From positions 18,246,330-18,310,329 of the forward strand of contig NC_088647.1 in the NCBI RefSeq assembly GCF_964019385.1: a stretch of DNA of 64,000 nucleotides, written 5' to 3'. The stretch comes from Sycon ciliatum. Taxonomy: Eukaryota > Porifera > Calcarea > Leucosolenida > Sycettidae. The notes under the pieces are model-generated. The model searched no databases. It was not told the origin of the DNA and saw only the letters and a program-made list of their open reading frames with translations. Below are positions 30,880 to 49,198 of the stretch, in pieces. The translations under genes were made by a program, and so were the position numbers. Within the stretch, counting starts at the first letter, position 1. Every line of letters starts with the position of its first letter.

Positions 30880-33315
30880 TATGAGCTGTCTCGCGGTGAC
30901 CTGTCGTGTTCCCAGTGCTAGTGGTGGCTGAGGCACGCATCCAGTGAACCTGGAGTGATCCAAGCTACTGAGTCCGTATAATAATACGTCGCAAGTATAT
31001 CCGATGATTCGTTTTATGTAATTGTGTTTATGCTTCACAAATGTGTTATTTTGCCCGTACAAGAGGCTCAAGGAGTTCATTCCTAAAAATAAAAATAAAT
31101 AAAATAAAATCTTGACTAGTAAATTTAAAAAAGATTCCATGGAGCAGCACTGCCTGTACTCTGTAGTGTAGACATGACTAGTACTAGTACATATATTTAT
31201 TTATTTATTACAGCATCTCATAGCACAGTGAGAACACCGGCCATGCATGTGCATGCCGAGTTCGAGTATCGCTAGCGCGCATGTTTATTTATTTAATTTT
31301 TTGTTAAACGGTATGGTCTCTGCTGCTGCACTGGGATGACGACTACACCTTAGGCTCCGGCGGATTATGATAACAAAATGGTGGAATTATTATACTTTTA
31401 TTCCACGATGGCGTGACGCCAATAAGGACGATTGATAAGTGTGATAGAACTCATACTAGCCAGAAACAGCTAACAAGTAGATGGAAATTTATCGGGGAGG
31501 CAAGAAGCAATGGATTTATTTGTTTATTTTTTTATTTTTTTCTGCACCTCTTGGCATGTCAAGACAGCCAATTGAATTGAGGAGAGGGTGAGACCAACCA
31601 CGAAGAAGAGAAAAAAGAAAATGAAGAGCACGTACACAAAGTGGGAAGGGATTAGCAACTTACAAAGCAATGGGATGCTCAGCGAGCTATGCAGCGGAAG
31701 TGGTGACTGTGATTTTGTTTACTGGGAGATACTGAAGTGCTGTCTGACGAGGGTACGGAATTTGGGCATATCTGGAGCTCGTCTAACACTGGGAGGCAGT
31801 TGGAGCCACGTGGAGTAGGAGGAAAAGAAAGGGGAATTTACGAATAGGGTAGACCTAGCTAGGGGGAGACGAACGCAGCTTCGGGTGGTGCCACCTGACT
31901 TAAACCAATTAGGTGACTGTAAATGAGCAGGGTGCTGGTCAAGGATCATGAAAAACAAGCGGGGTCAATAGGGGTGATCGAGATGATGAATTACACTTTC
32001 GAGATATCAGAAGCCGGGGGGGGGGGGTGCGCGGAGCAGGAATAGGTACGGCTCAAAAGAAGACTAGATGTAGTGTTTCGGAAAGAATTTCTACGATGTT
32101 GGGTTGTGATGTCGATAGGGAGTGAGTTGTAGAGGGTGATGACACTGTTGATGAGGGAATCTCGATGCCTGTTTGTGTGTGCGTGTCCGATGGAGTAGGT
32201 TCTTGTCTGTTGAAGGGTGTATGGTTGGTGTTGACGTTGTGGTACAATATGTGGTTGTTGCAGGTGTGGCGGGGAGGTTTGGTAGTGGATGTCCCATGCT
32301 AGCAGGGCTTGCTTAAGCCGTTATAACTCAGCTTGTCCTGTTCATCACGCAATTAGAAAGGCAGTTATATTGGCTGCACGTGTGATAGACTTAGTGTATC
32401 GTCCTGCGCAGCAATTTCTCTTCACGTTTATGTTCACAGTATTGTATTGTGTAGTATTGTAATGAATTGTATGGAATTTGTTTTACTTCGGTGGCTCCAC
32501 AGTGCAAGTCACTACTACAAAGAGGCCCGAAAAACCGATTATAAGGAGATAAACAGATATTCATGCAGCATTGCCTGGTAAGAGAAACAGAGGGTACGTG
32601 CTGCAACCCACAGCTGAATGTGACCTCTTGATCTGGCACAAGGATTGCAAACAATGTACATGTACATGTAGTCTTGTACAATGTAGATGCAGCGAATGCA
32701 TGGGATTTGGAGATTTCTACAGCATTGAAACTACTAGTACTGATAATCAGTGAGAGAAGGTCGCGATCACTTCACCTCAAGCTGTGACAAAATCAACTTC
32801 AGAACTGATAAACACTATCTTCTTTGTCACACCGCCAGCTTTGAGGCTTGGCCCAACTCATTGTTCTCCAGGGAACCATAAGTTGAAAACGTCTTGTCAG
32901 GACTTGTGGCCATTCATCTCAGAAACCACAGCAATTGAATGCTTGAAAAACACGCGAAGGAAGCCCTCTTTTGATTGCCTATCTCCGCTAATCTTCTGAT
33001 CAGGGGTAAGGAAAACTTAGTTGATCAAATCTCACTTTCGCTATCACTTCTGAAAACCACCAGCAGGGTTTTCAGAGACTTCACTTGGCCCAATGGGGGC
33101 GGAGAAGGGGGGAGGGAAGGAGAAAGGGACGAGAGAAGGAGAGTGGGGCCAACAAATAGTGGGGCTATGGACACTTGCTGGTGGCCCAATGGGTGTACAG
33201 TAACAAGAGTCCACAGCCCCACATCTGACAACAATCACAAGGATACGTACAATCTCATAAGGCAGGTGCTAGGTGGTGCTTTCATACTCGATGACCTACT
33301 ACCATGCCAGGGATA
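30880..33315. other. Non-coding with one MITE end, no gene seen
   Basis: 31353 onward begins GGCTCCGGCGGATTATG after TA, a further end of the TA-flanked family whose second end I could not find. AT-rich A/T runs surround 31090, 31290 and 31510; poly(G) sits at about 32019. No coding evidence. Confidence 0.5.
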
Positions 33316-33319
33316 GTTA

Positions 33320-33561
33320 CAGTCAACTTCGCTTATAACGACACTCGGCGGGGCATCAGAAAAATGTCCTTATTCGCGAAGTGTCGTTATACCCGAAGTC
33401 TCATTGTACTGTATGTGTAACAGTTGGATGGGTCTTTGCTCTGGGCATGAAAATTATGTCGTTATTCGCGATTTGTCGTTATATCCACAGTCGTTATTAG
33501 CGAATTGTCGTTATTAGCGAATTGTCGTTATATCCGCAGTCGTTATAAGCGAAGTTGGCTG
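33320..33561. mobile_element. pogo/Tigger-like MITE
   Basis: 242 bp. The ends CAGTCAACTTCGCTTATAAC and, inverted, CAGCCAACTTCGCTTATAAC sit between TA dinucleotides (33318-33319, 33562-33563). The interior repeats TCGTTAT-GCGAA motifs. End sequence and TA duplication fit the Tc1/mariner pogo branch. No coding capacity. Confidence 0.8.
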
Positions 33562-33571
33562 TAGTACTAGA

Positions 33572-33700
33572 GTGCAGCTCAACGAAATCCGATCGAGCCA
33601 CTCAAGCACGCGCCGGGCGTTGCGCAGCCCTAGACCTGCGAACCCTGGGCTGAGAAATAGCGCAAGGCGCAAGCTGGACCCACGCGATCGGATTTCAGTA
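33572..33700. repeat. Small MITE-like repeat, inverted copy
   Basis: GCTCAACGAAATCCGATCGA at one end and CGATCGGATTTCAGTAGC at the other. The core ACGCGCCGGGCGTTGCGCAG is the reverse complement of that in 1087-1213. Confidence 0.55.
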
Positions 33701-34500
33701 GCAGCTCTGCAACAACAGAGGTGGCAAGTAACGGGTACCAGTATACACCGCCTGCAAGGGTTATGAGACCGGTCATTTCCAGACCCAGCCATGCATATTC
33801 TACTACATGCATTGGAGCCTGAGAGTGCACTCCCTCGTCTTGGTTGAGACTTGAGAGAAAGCACTTGTTCTGGTTTGCGTCAACCTTTAAAATATTCTTT
33901 CGTGCGTGTCCATGTCCATGTACATGCAGTCATGTACATGTACATGCATTTTCAATAGCAGAACAGATACAGATGCAGATGCAGAGGATACCCACTAAAC
34001 CAAGACCTACACACTGTACACGTTTTCTGGAGTGGGTTACTCACAATGTACAATGCAAATATGCACGTACGTCTGGGGCTAATGTACTTATGAATTTTGT
34101 GTTTTTGCACGTTTAAACCCGATTATCTGAGTTAGCATCTGATTTGAGTGCTGATTGCCCAAGAACACAGTGTGACACTATTACATTACGGCGTCGTCTA
34201 ACCGGATTTGAGTCAAGTGCCCAGTACTCGTGCTTTTCAACAGGCAACACGACCTGCAGCATCGAGACCAGCACCTTAGCGCATACATAAACAAACATGT
34301 ATACATGCCATTGTACATGTACAGTGTACAATCGTCATGTACATGATTGTACATGTATAGCTAGTATACATGTACATAAAGCTAGTATTTCCCCATATCC
34401 TGGCCAAAGCATGCACATGCAGGTGCCGATCAAAAGAGTACAGTGCTTTTAAGTACATACACAAATAAGAGATCCCCCAGATAGGCGTTAGCATTTGGGT
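33701..34500. other. Non-coding, palindrome-rich
   Basis: No gene. Many TACATGTA-type palindromes at 33915-33955 and 34295-34380. Confidence 0.5.
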
Positions 34501-34544
34501 AATCCTGAAAATAAAGATTATTGTTATTTTAAAAAAAGAGAAGA

Positions 34545-34720
34545 AACACATGAGAACGAGTTACACACACATACATGTACATGTATATGCAGCAACTATC
34601 CACGACTGTAACAAGATGATAAAAAGTCAGAAAGTGCGATACGCGTAATAGGGCACACAAGTCGTTAGTTGCTGCAAAACTCGTTCTCATGTGTTTTTTT
34701 CTCTTTTTCACATTTATTAC
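34545..34720. repeat. Diverged copy of the hairpin element
   Basis: ACATGAGAACGAGTTAC at 34549 and GTAACTCGTTCTC-type sequence near 34675 flank GCAACTATCCACGACTGTAA, which is shared with 34984-35340. Confidence 0.6.
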
Positions 34721-34983
34721 TGGCTCAGTATCCGATTGTAATGTTAAACAGTGCTGGTTGTTGTTTGTTTTTTTCAGTACACCCAACTCGCAACACACAA
34801 ACAGTCCTTGGCCACACCACGTACAGTTGAAATTGTTGTTGTATAATTTAATTATTCCTTATTTGCAGTGGTGATCAAAACAGGCAAAGTGAATACGCCA
34901 AACAACAATGGACCCATTGTGTATGAAAACGTTAAGGATAGTATGGAAATTTAACTCGGATACTGAGCCAATAAATATAATTA

Positions 34984-35340
34984 ATATAGAAGAAATCACA
35001 TGGAAACGAGTTATGAAGCAACTATCCACGACTGTAACAAGATAATAAGCAGTCAGGAAGTGCGATAACAGGGCACAAAACTGACATGTTACTTTGACAT
35101 TCAACGACCTGAGACCTACATGTAGCTCTCATGCACCTCCAGTGCGCAAACCAACAGCCTTCCAGCAAGGTTCAAGGTCACTGGAGGTGTGTGAGAGCTA
35201 GGTCTCAGGTTGTTGAATGTCACAGTAACATGTCAGTTTCGTGCCCTGTTATCGCACTTTCTGACTGCTTATTATCTTGTTACAGTCGTGGATAGTTGTT
35301 TCATAACTCGTTTCCATGTGATTTCTTCTATTTTAATATT
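34984..35340. mobile_element. 357-bp hairpin (foldback) element
   Basis: The arms (about 34984-35120 and 35205-35340) are near-perfect inverted copies, beginning TATAGAAGAAATCACATGG and ending CCATGTGATTTCTTCTAT. Between them lies a GCACCTCCAGTG / CACTGGAGGTGTG inverted pair. No protein. One diverged relative lies just upstream. Confidence 0.82.
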
Positions 35341-35344
35341 ATGG

Positions 35345-35952
35345 AAAGGTAGAGATAAGAAAAGAAAGAAAGAAAACGGAAGGTTGGTTGTAACGAACAG
35401 ATAATTGTCAATCCTGTTAGCTACATGCATGCTTCTCGAGCGTGTGAGCCTAAAAGCGCGGGAGTTGTACCTTCAGCCCCCCCCCCCCCCCCCCACCACC
35501 CTCCCCAAAACCTGAGACCACTGGCACTGGCACTGGCTTCTACTCTGATGAAGGGCGCTAACTAATAACTTATTCATTAGTTTGAATTTTATTGACCTGC
35601 TCTGACCAGCAGTCTAGCATTTGTCATGTACTGTACATGCACATTGTACAATGTACATTGTACCTGTAGAAAGGTAGTATTAATTGTCTGATTGTTTCTT
35701 TGTATGCGTTGCTTGCTTACTTGTAATTTGCCTCCTGCAACCATGTTTCAACATTGTTAGTGCTCACGTTTGGTGATTTTGTTGCAGCGTGACCGCCAAC
35801 TGCCATCTTCAAAGAATTGGATTGAGTTTTGTAGAAAGGTAGTTGGTGTACAATGTACATGTACATGTACATTGTACATGCTCTGTTCAGTGGTATAAAA
35901 CCTGCTGCAACTTCCCACATTGTACTGATGTTTATGTACCATTTCCTTTCGC

Positions 35953-36031
<79 letters not shown>

Positions 36032-38455
36032 GCAGCAGCAGCAGCAGCAGCAACAACAACAACCTGGCTAATTTATGGGTTTATAAAATATGGCTGGACA
36101 TGGTTCTCAGATACTAGTAGTTCCAGAAACCATGCAGCATCCATAATTATTGGTACTTACTTACTTACTTTATCGCTACATCACACATCCACAGTACATC
36201 ATGTACATGTACATCATGTACATCATGTACATTCATGCTCAAAATGTGCTACGTATCGCTTACCTGTGCATGTACCTGTACATGCACAGTGTATAATGAA
36301 CGGCTCGATCACGAAATGAATGGGAGCGCGGAGGCACTTTCCTATGCAAATAAATCCCTCACTTTCAGGTAATTGACAGCCAAGCTCATAGGTTAGTGCA
36401 CTCTAAGTGGTAAGCTAACACATCTTGGCGCCTAGCCATCACCGCAGGCGCGCAAATTTCGGATCGACTCCCATCGGCACCTCAAGAACCAGAGGCTCAG
36501 CTCTTTGTTGTGCAATATTGTTGCGGCTAAGTGTCTGTCATTGGCACGACACATGTAATGATGTATGGTGGCCTGCTGCTAAGAAACAGGAGCGACGTAA
36601 ATGCACATTACTGTATTCTACATGTATTATGCTGCAATGTTTGTCTTCGCTTTGCGCTAGACCGATAGTACATGTATTCTACCTCGTTCCCCTCAGCTCA
36701 GTATCACTCAGCTGATACTAAAAGGACTTCCTCTACGGACTAGTACTGTACTTTTGTAAAAGTTTGCCTGAGAATTGCATGTACAGTGTGTACAGTGGCT
36801 TTCTGAAAGAATTTAAAAAAAATGTGACGAGTGAGATTGTGCCAATGTTGCTCTAATGTTAACGTGGCTCAGCCCTTTTCCAAGACTTAGTATCTCGTGA
36901 CATGTCTTGGATACTCAGACCTCGTGCGCTTCCTTGTCATTAGATCTGTATCAGTGTATCAGTGCATCAGTCTGTTCGGCTTGCGCATTCAACTAAAAGG
37001 AAACACAAGTAGTTAAACCAACGCACCGGATCGCGTGAGTAGAACTACTATTTCCTTTGTTTCACAGAATGACTAAAACATTAAACGCTCCGCTTACAAA
37101 GTACATGTATTATGTACAATGATGAATATCAGTGTCGGTGTTTTTGTTTGAGGCGAAAGATACACACGTAAAACAACAATCTCTAAAAAGTTTTAATTCT
37201 CACGTAAACCTCTGCTACACGTACATGTACTTGTACTACATGGCAGAGGGTCGCTTGGGATCACCAGAGAATACTGTATCCTCTTTTCATGATGTACATG
37301 ATTGTACATGTACATGTACATGTACATGATTGTACTGCTGACGTGCTGTATCCTCATTTTCAAACTCACCTGACAAGTACTGACGGTGATTGTCAACACA
37401 CTTGTACCTGTCATCTCATCATCCGTATCTGCTACGTGATGTGCATTTACTTGTACAACATGTACGTTGTACATGTTGTACAGTCATGCATATGCACAAT
37501 GAATAGCACATCGTCTTTCAAACAATCAATCAGGACATCAGTGTGATACAAGGGCAGGCACGTTCCGGCTCTCCGCTTTCTCAATGAAAAAATTTTAAGG
37601 TTCTGCGTTCCGGCTCTCCGCCTTCTCCGCAAACAAAAGAAAACTAGAGGAAAACAAACAAACGTAATATGCACAATGAGTATCCAAGCACTTGTACATG
37701 TATTTCAGCATCGTAAGTTGAGGTCCCTAGCAAAATGTAATGTCAGTCAAGTATTATCCAACGCTGGGTCCGCAGCTGAGAAAAGGTCCGTTCTTTCTGC
37801 TCATTCTTTATGGACCTAGGGCAGAGTTGGTGTTAGGCAAAGCGATCCGACTGGTCAGCGACTCGGCATTGCGCGTGTTGAAACACCAACATCCTCGGTC
37901 AACGTTCACTGACCCAGTACAGTTTGACTGTAGCTCATTGTGAGCTTCTAAACTGAAAAATACGACTGTTTATAATGATGATAGTTTCAAGAGTTTCAAC
38001 CCTTGAAACTATCATATTACTCAATCTATAAGCCTTGCTTGGTTGAAAACAAGTTGTTATGACCGCGCCGGGACATCACTAACCTCTTCTGCAAGCACCT
38101 TCTCACGACAGTGTCATAGTGGTGACAGTGACTGTTGTCAGCTGACGAGCTGAGAGAAGGATGCCATTGGCAGAAGTTGGAGAAACAAAGAGAAGAGTAT
38201 AGAATGGACTAAGGATCAAGAGGATTTACATTTGTACCCAGGACTCACGTCCAAGGAACGAGCAATGAATACACAACTGAGAGTACAAATCAAAAGCAAG
38301 AAGGGTTAAACAACTCCCTAGTAGCATAATGAGGGTGAGAACCAGGGCTAACCCCCGTACGGTTCAGGTGGTCTTGCGCAAACCTGGGGCTCTGCCAACC
38401 GTGGAGGTTGTAGTAAGGAGCACTGTTTTCAAATACAGTGCGTCCTCCGCCCTGT
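35345..38455. other. Non-coding, microsatellites and palindromes
   Basis: Poly(C) at about 35478, (CAA)n/(CAG)n at 35953-36062, and TACATGTA clusters at 35845-35880, 36195-36230 and 37285-37330. A CTTTCTC-rich GTTCCGGCTCTCCGC motif occurs twice (37564 and 37608). No gene recognised. Confidence 0.5.
35953..36062. repeat. (CAA)n(CAG)n microsatellite
   Basis: About 110 bases of CAA with a CAG core near 36030. It gives a spurious poly-Gln frame. Confidence 0.95.
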
Positions 38456-38461
38456 AGTAAC

Positions 38462-38560
38462 ATGACGTTGGTATGGTATATTTTATTTTACTTCGCCAGA
38501 ATGAACAGGCATTGCTGCCTTCTTGCCCGGACAAGTGGATTGTCCAAGCTCTCACAACCA
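38462..38560 (-). repeat. LINE 3'-end fragment
   Basis: Minus strand ends GGCAGCAATGCCTGTTCATT, then AGTAAAATAAAATATACCATACC. This resembles the LINE-2 end (AACGCCTGTTGGGACTCCCC, then TAGTAAAATAATAAAATC plus a short-repeat tail). Probably a 5'-truncated relative of LINE-2. Confidence 0.4.
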
Positions 38561-38930
38561 AACAACAATCATGTACAGTCATGTGACTCTTGAGACAGTA
38601 GTATGGACTATGGTGGTGCATTCGCCTCTACTGTAGTGTAGAACCCGAGGAAGCTTAGAGCCACACGACAGCAATCGTTGTTATATTAATTTTATTATCT
38701 TATTAGGGCAATGACCACAGACTACAATCTATATCTTATACAAATATGTACATGTACAATCATCATCATCATCATCAAATCATGTAGGTGTTGTTACAGG
38801 GTAGACGTCTACCCTAAAGTGAGTGTGTGAAAAAAAGTTAAATGAAGCAGCGGACGTTGCGTATACAATGCCGTTATGTTTCGCAGAACAGGCTGCGTAG
38901 AAGGCATGTGGTGAAGAAGGCTGCCTGGTA

Positions 38931-39132
38931 GGCACCGGTGGATTATGCCGGCAGAAAAATGGCAGAATTCGGTACTTTTTCTGGTAGGTTTCATGCATGT
39001 TTGGTATGTGGATAAAGAAATGGAGCAGAATTCGAGAAATTGCCCGCCATAAGGTTTGTATGGTTCTGCATGCCAATTTAACTGCTTTTCGAGCAGAATC
39101 TGCCACCTTTTCGAGCAGAATCCGCCAGTGCC
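38931..39132. mobile_element. TA-flanked MITE, 202-bp copy
   Basis: Begins GGCACCGGTGGATTATGCCG and ends GCAGAATCCGCCAGTGCC, with TA on each side. About 85-90% like the inverse of 41025-41223 by eye. Confidence 0.75.
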
Positions 39133-39139
39133 TACTGCC

Positions 39140-41020
39140 TCGCGGCACTCAATTCAACTGGTTCACACAGCATCGTTGCGCTGGTTTACTAAAAAGAAAG
39201 CGAATGATACACTGCTTATATTGGAGCGGAGATTCGTGTACGTGTAGTTGGTATTCCGGAGGGGAATTTGAGCAGGGTTGAAGCAGACTGGAGGAGGTTT
39301 TGTGGAGCAGGAAACGGTCCGAAATGGAAGGAGTGCTAACAGTCTGAGTCAGGCACAGTTCCAAGGGTTGATTCGTGATAGTCATAACTGATGTTCGTGA
39401 CATCTGTGAGCGTGTCGAATAGGCATAAGCACAGTTGAAGTCTCACTATTCCGCTTTGAGCGCACTTGATAGTGTCCTTTCATCGCAGCGTTCTATTTCC
39501 GTCACGGATTTGGCGTCGCCAGCTGCAACACCGGTCTGACCACCATCCGTAAAAACATGTACTTTCCACCGGCATGCACCAGTGGTTCTCCTGTTTGCAA
39601 TGTGTTCAGTGACAAAACACCATCGGTGCACACTTGAGAGAATTGTATTTGCTGATATGCAGCACGTGGAGCTGTCGGATTAAGAAGATGAGCTGTACAT
39701 CTGTTAATATTGTTGACGAATCCGATCCTTTGCCCGTTGACGAATCCGATCCTTTGCCCGTTGACGAATCCGATCCTTTGCCCGTTGACGAATCCGATCC
39801 TTTGCCTGTGCATTCACGATTTTGTCAACACCTCCGAGTACATGTACACCTTTTCCACGTTTATCCTGTGCTATATTGTTGTTTCTCTTTACATGTGCAC
39901 CGATCCATATTGAGACGGATATGAAGTTTTCTTTTTGTGGAATGCATTGCATGATTACATGTACATGGATGTTTGATACTGAGTGTAGTTGCTGTCTAGC
40001 TGGCTAACGATTTGATCATGACTGCTCTCAAGCACGCAGACAGCCATTCAACTTACGGATGAGACCTTTAGTATCGCAACTGAACATTTACATTGAAGCA
40101 TAGCAGTGCCCCTCCTCTCGCCCTTATTGTTTTGGCCACTGTAACTCTCTGTGTAAGCATTCCAACACCTTCCATCAGTTGTATATCACACGAGGACATC
40201 ACAAAGCCTAATTGGACTGAAGATCAAATACTAGCAAGAGTGGGGTTATGTACTCTTGATACTAGCATTGTGGTATCTGCCCCCTCACCATCACGTAACA
40301 ATCACCGTCAGACGACATCAGCCAAATGGTTTTCGCGTAGTCATAGCTCTCTGTTAGAGCTCAGCGTCATGCGTGGTGTGTTTTCAAGTTTTGCAACAAC
40401 TATTGTAGTTTTCAGTTGGTTGATTTTGAAGAGTTGTGTGGCAATAGACTGCCCTCGCACTCTTTAGCATCGAAAATGGCGCTAACCGGTGAATCATGCA
40501 TGCTCCGTGAGTGAATGCCCATGGTGTAGCGACTGTGACTATGATTTCTGATCTACATGTACTCTGCAGGTCTATTCAGCCTGATTGTACATGCACTTCA
40601 AAAGTAGATTTCAACATTAGGTACGTGCGAGGGAGTCCTGTGAGGAGTCAGGCTGGACAGAAGCGTTCAACACATTCTCTGCGCTGACTTGTTGGCAATT
40701 GTGTGAGTGTGACTATTTACAGCCGTCTCTGTACGCCGATCTATGATCCATCTACAATGTTGAGCAATATCGTGGCCCAATTTCCCTCTCTGCGATGTGG
40801 TATCCCCAGCTGCACTGATGTTCATTTAGTGTATGTTGTGGACGGTCGTCTGAAGCGCGTGCAACTCTTGAGTCACGACTAACACTGTTCATCGTCATTT
40901 ACCTGTTTGCACATGTACATTGTACTCAACTGTGCTCTGTGTTCATTGACATTGAGCACTCTGCCCGGGATGGCGGACTGCACATTGCTAGTGTTCATTG
41001 TATGTTTACCAAAAAAGCTG
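39140..41020. other. Non-coding, no gene seen
   Basis: Includes the 24-bp tandem repeat at 39713. A 124-residue frame at 40093 looks signal-peptide-like but has no ATG. Confidence 0.45.
39713..39806. repeat. Tandem repeat, four units of 24 bp
   Basis: GTTGACGAATCCGATCCTTT plus GCCC repeated four times with almost no variation, so it is recent. Confidence 0.93.
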
Positions 41021-41024
41021 AGTA

Positions 41025-41223
41025 GGGACCGGCGGATTTTGCTCGAAAAGGTGGCAGATTCTGCTCGAAAAGCAGTGAAATTGGCAGAACCGTACAAACC
41101 TTACGGCGGGCAATTCCTCGAATTCTGCTCCATTTCTTTATCCACATACCAAACATGCATGAAACTTACCAGAAAGAGTACCGAAATCTGCCAATTTTTC
41201 TGCCGGCAGAATCCGCCGGACCC
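41025..41223. mobile_element. TA-flanked MITE, 199-bp copy, inverted
   Basis: GGGACCGGCGGATTTTGCTC at the start and GCAGAATCCGCCGGACCC at the end, TA on both sides (41023-41024, 41224-41225). Opposite orientation to 38931-39132. Confidence 0.75.
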
Positions 41224-41229
41224 TAAAGC

Positions 41230-46900
<5,671 letters not shown>

Positions 46901-46934
46901 TGGCTCAGTCGACGGGCTGCTTGGCGCAGAAAAG

Positions 46935-48231
46935 GTGAGCTAGCTAGGGTTCGTGGACAATAGTCTTTTTCTGTAGAGTCTACGTGCTGTGAGATCTTTG
47001 CGCAAACGGCGGAGTCCTAGACTTGACCCCTTCAGTGCAGCACGGTATCGTACCAATCTGACCCAACTTTCAGTTGATCAGCATAGCATAGCATACACTG
47101 ATACAGAGGCGAGAGGTCATTACACAACAGCTAGCCTAGCCGACTTCAGTGGTCTGCTCGCTTCGAATCGTCGGAGGCTGAGAGCTCTTGAACTGTCAAC
47201 GCTCGGAAGTGGCTCACCTCTCACACAGCCCTTGAGGAGCCTGACCTGCAGCCGCCTGGTGCTGAGTTCTATCTGCTACTTGGGCTGGTCTCTCGTATGG
47301 CCAGTAGCTGGAACTGCAGAGCTTGGTTGTGCCATCCATATCACCTGCGAACACCATCAGTCCTCACGGTTCTGTGAGCGGCATAGAGTGAGTCCCACTC
47401 CCAGTGCGGAGTGTCGAGCCCAGACACCACCCCTCAGCGTACTCGCGCATACACACATGCCCAGCGTGTAGATTCTACGGATTGCCTGGCAATCCGCGTG
47501 TGCTCCCATCACTCACACTGGCCTGTGGGGCCTTGAAACGCACGCCATCCCGGTCCCAACGCTCCTTTTCAAGTCGACTTCGTTTGGTGGACTGCAGCAA
47601 AAAATTACAATGGCTGTCGAACGTTCAGAACGCCACGCTCAAGCGCAAGGAGTTGTAAGGTAAGGAATAATGACAGGCTTGTACCTGCGGATAATTTCCT
47701 GCTTGGCTCGCGAATGACATGTGGTGCCCATGATTTGCTTGCGCCATCAGAAATGCATGTGGGTGTGCGCACACGAATATGGAGCCATTGTAGAAGCTCT
47801 CAATGCTCAATGACTTTACACCTTGCTGCTGGGCACGTGTAGTCCATCCATCTTCTTGGCAATCGTCCAAGTTTCTCATGTCGTCCGCTGTGTAGCGATA
47901 TGCGTGACAGCATGCAAGGGCCTTGGCGGTTACCTGCCTCGACTCTGTCGAACCTCCGAAACCCAGTCTGGTCGAGTCGGCCTCGCTGCGCACGACCAGT
48001 TCTACCGCCAGGCTGAAGTTGCAATTCGCTCCTTGCTCGTCTTGCCCTCAGGAAAGAAGGGCATGTTTCTTGTATTGGCGATCCCTTATCGCTCGCGGCG
48101 CAGGCTACGGGGCGGCACCTGGTTGGAATGAAGTGATCCTAGATCGTTCTGTCCAGCCCTACAGCCGTGCAGACACTGACGTTTCCTAACAATAATTTGT
48201 TTCTTGCATTTCTTTGCTTTTGTTCGTACAG
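46935..48231 (+). other. Possible intron upstream of the cystine-knot exon
   Basis: A strong donor-like AAAAG/GTGAGC lies at about 46935. A clear acceptor (TTTCTTTGCTTTTGTTCGTACAG-type, pyrimidine tract then ACAG) ends at 48231. Whether these two sites pair is inference. No coding domain was recognised between them. Confidence 0.3.
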
Positions 48232-49198
48232 AGTTGGGGAGGACCGCTCTTGCCCCCAATCAGCAGGGGAACGCTCAGGAAGGCTGTCAGTGTCACTGCA
48301 GGGGAACTCATTAGGCAGACGGTCGACACCGTACGGCACTACTGCCAGAAGCTGTTTCACAACGTCAAGCAGATGCACGCTGGCTCACCTGGTGCTGGCT
48401 TACTTGTTGGCTTCCGCGTGCGTGGCCCTGGTTAGCCCCTTGCCCACCAGTACAAGTACAGGCATGGCTGACAGACCAACTGACAGTTCCACTGCAGCAG
48501 TTCCTGGGAACAGCACAGAGTCTGGAGCTGAAGACCATAACGCACTAGTAAGTGCTACTGCAACTGCCAATACCCAATCAACCAGTGCAGAGCAAGCATC
48601 AGTGAGCCTGAGCCAGAATCATCCAGGAGGCAAGATTCGCCAGTACGCGGACGGTGACATCAATGGAGACCTACTGAGAAACCTGCTGGGCTTTGATGTT
48701 CCAAGAACCACTGCAGCTACGGAAGAAAGCGGAACACTTGGCACCCCGGTCAGCACGGCCTCACTCCCGGACCGGATACCGGGCATTATCCCATTCGGAG
48801 AGCGGAACCTTGTGCCGGAGACGAAAACAGATCCGCCGGTGGTAGCGCACAACCCAGAACGGTTAGCAGCCTTCACCAAGGAACTGCGGCAGCACGAGCA
48901 TTGCACGCGCTCCACAAAGCGGCTGGAGAAGCGCCTGTGCAAAGGCAAGGAGACGAAGACGTTCTACGTGCCGGTGTGCAGAGGAGTATGCAGTTCGGTC
49001 ATTGAGCTACAAGCCGTGCCCGTATCGGCGATGGACATCGAGCACCGTGACGTGATTTCCAGAGCGTCCCACTGCCGATGCTGTAAAGCGCACACGTCCC
49101 GGCTAGTGAAACATCACCGTAGGTGTTCTGATGGCAGTCACGACTTTGTCTGGCTGCGACAAGCCGACACCTGTGCATGCTCGGCGTGTGGTGCTTGA
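48232..49198 (+). CDS. Secreted C-terminal cystine-knot (CTCK) protein, terminal exon
   Basis: Exon after a good acceptor, open to TGA at 49196-49198. A hydrophobic signal-like segment (LAHLVLAYLLASACVALVSP, 48380-48439) is followed by a Ser/Thr-rich, low-complexity linker and then a CTCK domain in the last 100 residues. Its cysteines are EHC, RLC, VPVCRGVCSS, SHCRCC, RRCSDG and CACSAC, with the Gly and paired Cys of the knot in place. CTCK domains occur in secreted ligands, BMP antagonists and mucin/VWF-type dimerising proteins. Which subgroup this is I cannot say. No in-frame ATG precedes the signal segment; an ATG at 48373 is one base out of frame. The start is therefore in an upstream exon, or this sequence has a one-base indel. 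Confidence 0.75.

Noticed and set aside
39713..39806. A CRISPR-like array
   Set aside because: The repeats are directly adjacent with no spacers; it is a simple tandem repeat in a eukaryotic genome.
40093..40467. 124-residue frame starting with a signal-like hydrophobic stretch
   Set aside because: The frame begins with TTG, there is no in-frame ATG before the hydrophobic part, and no domain is seen.
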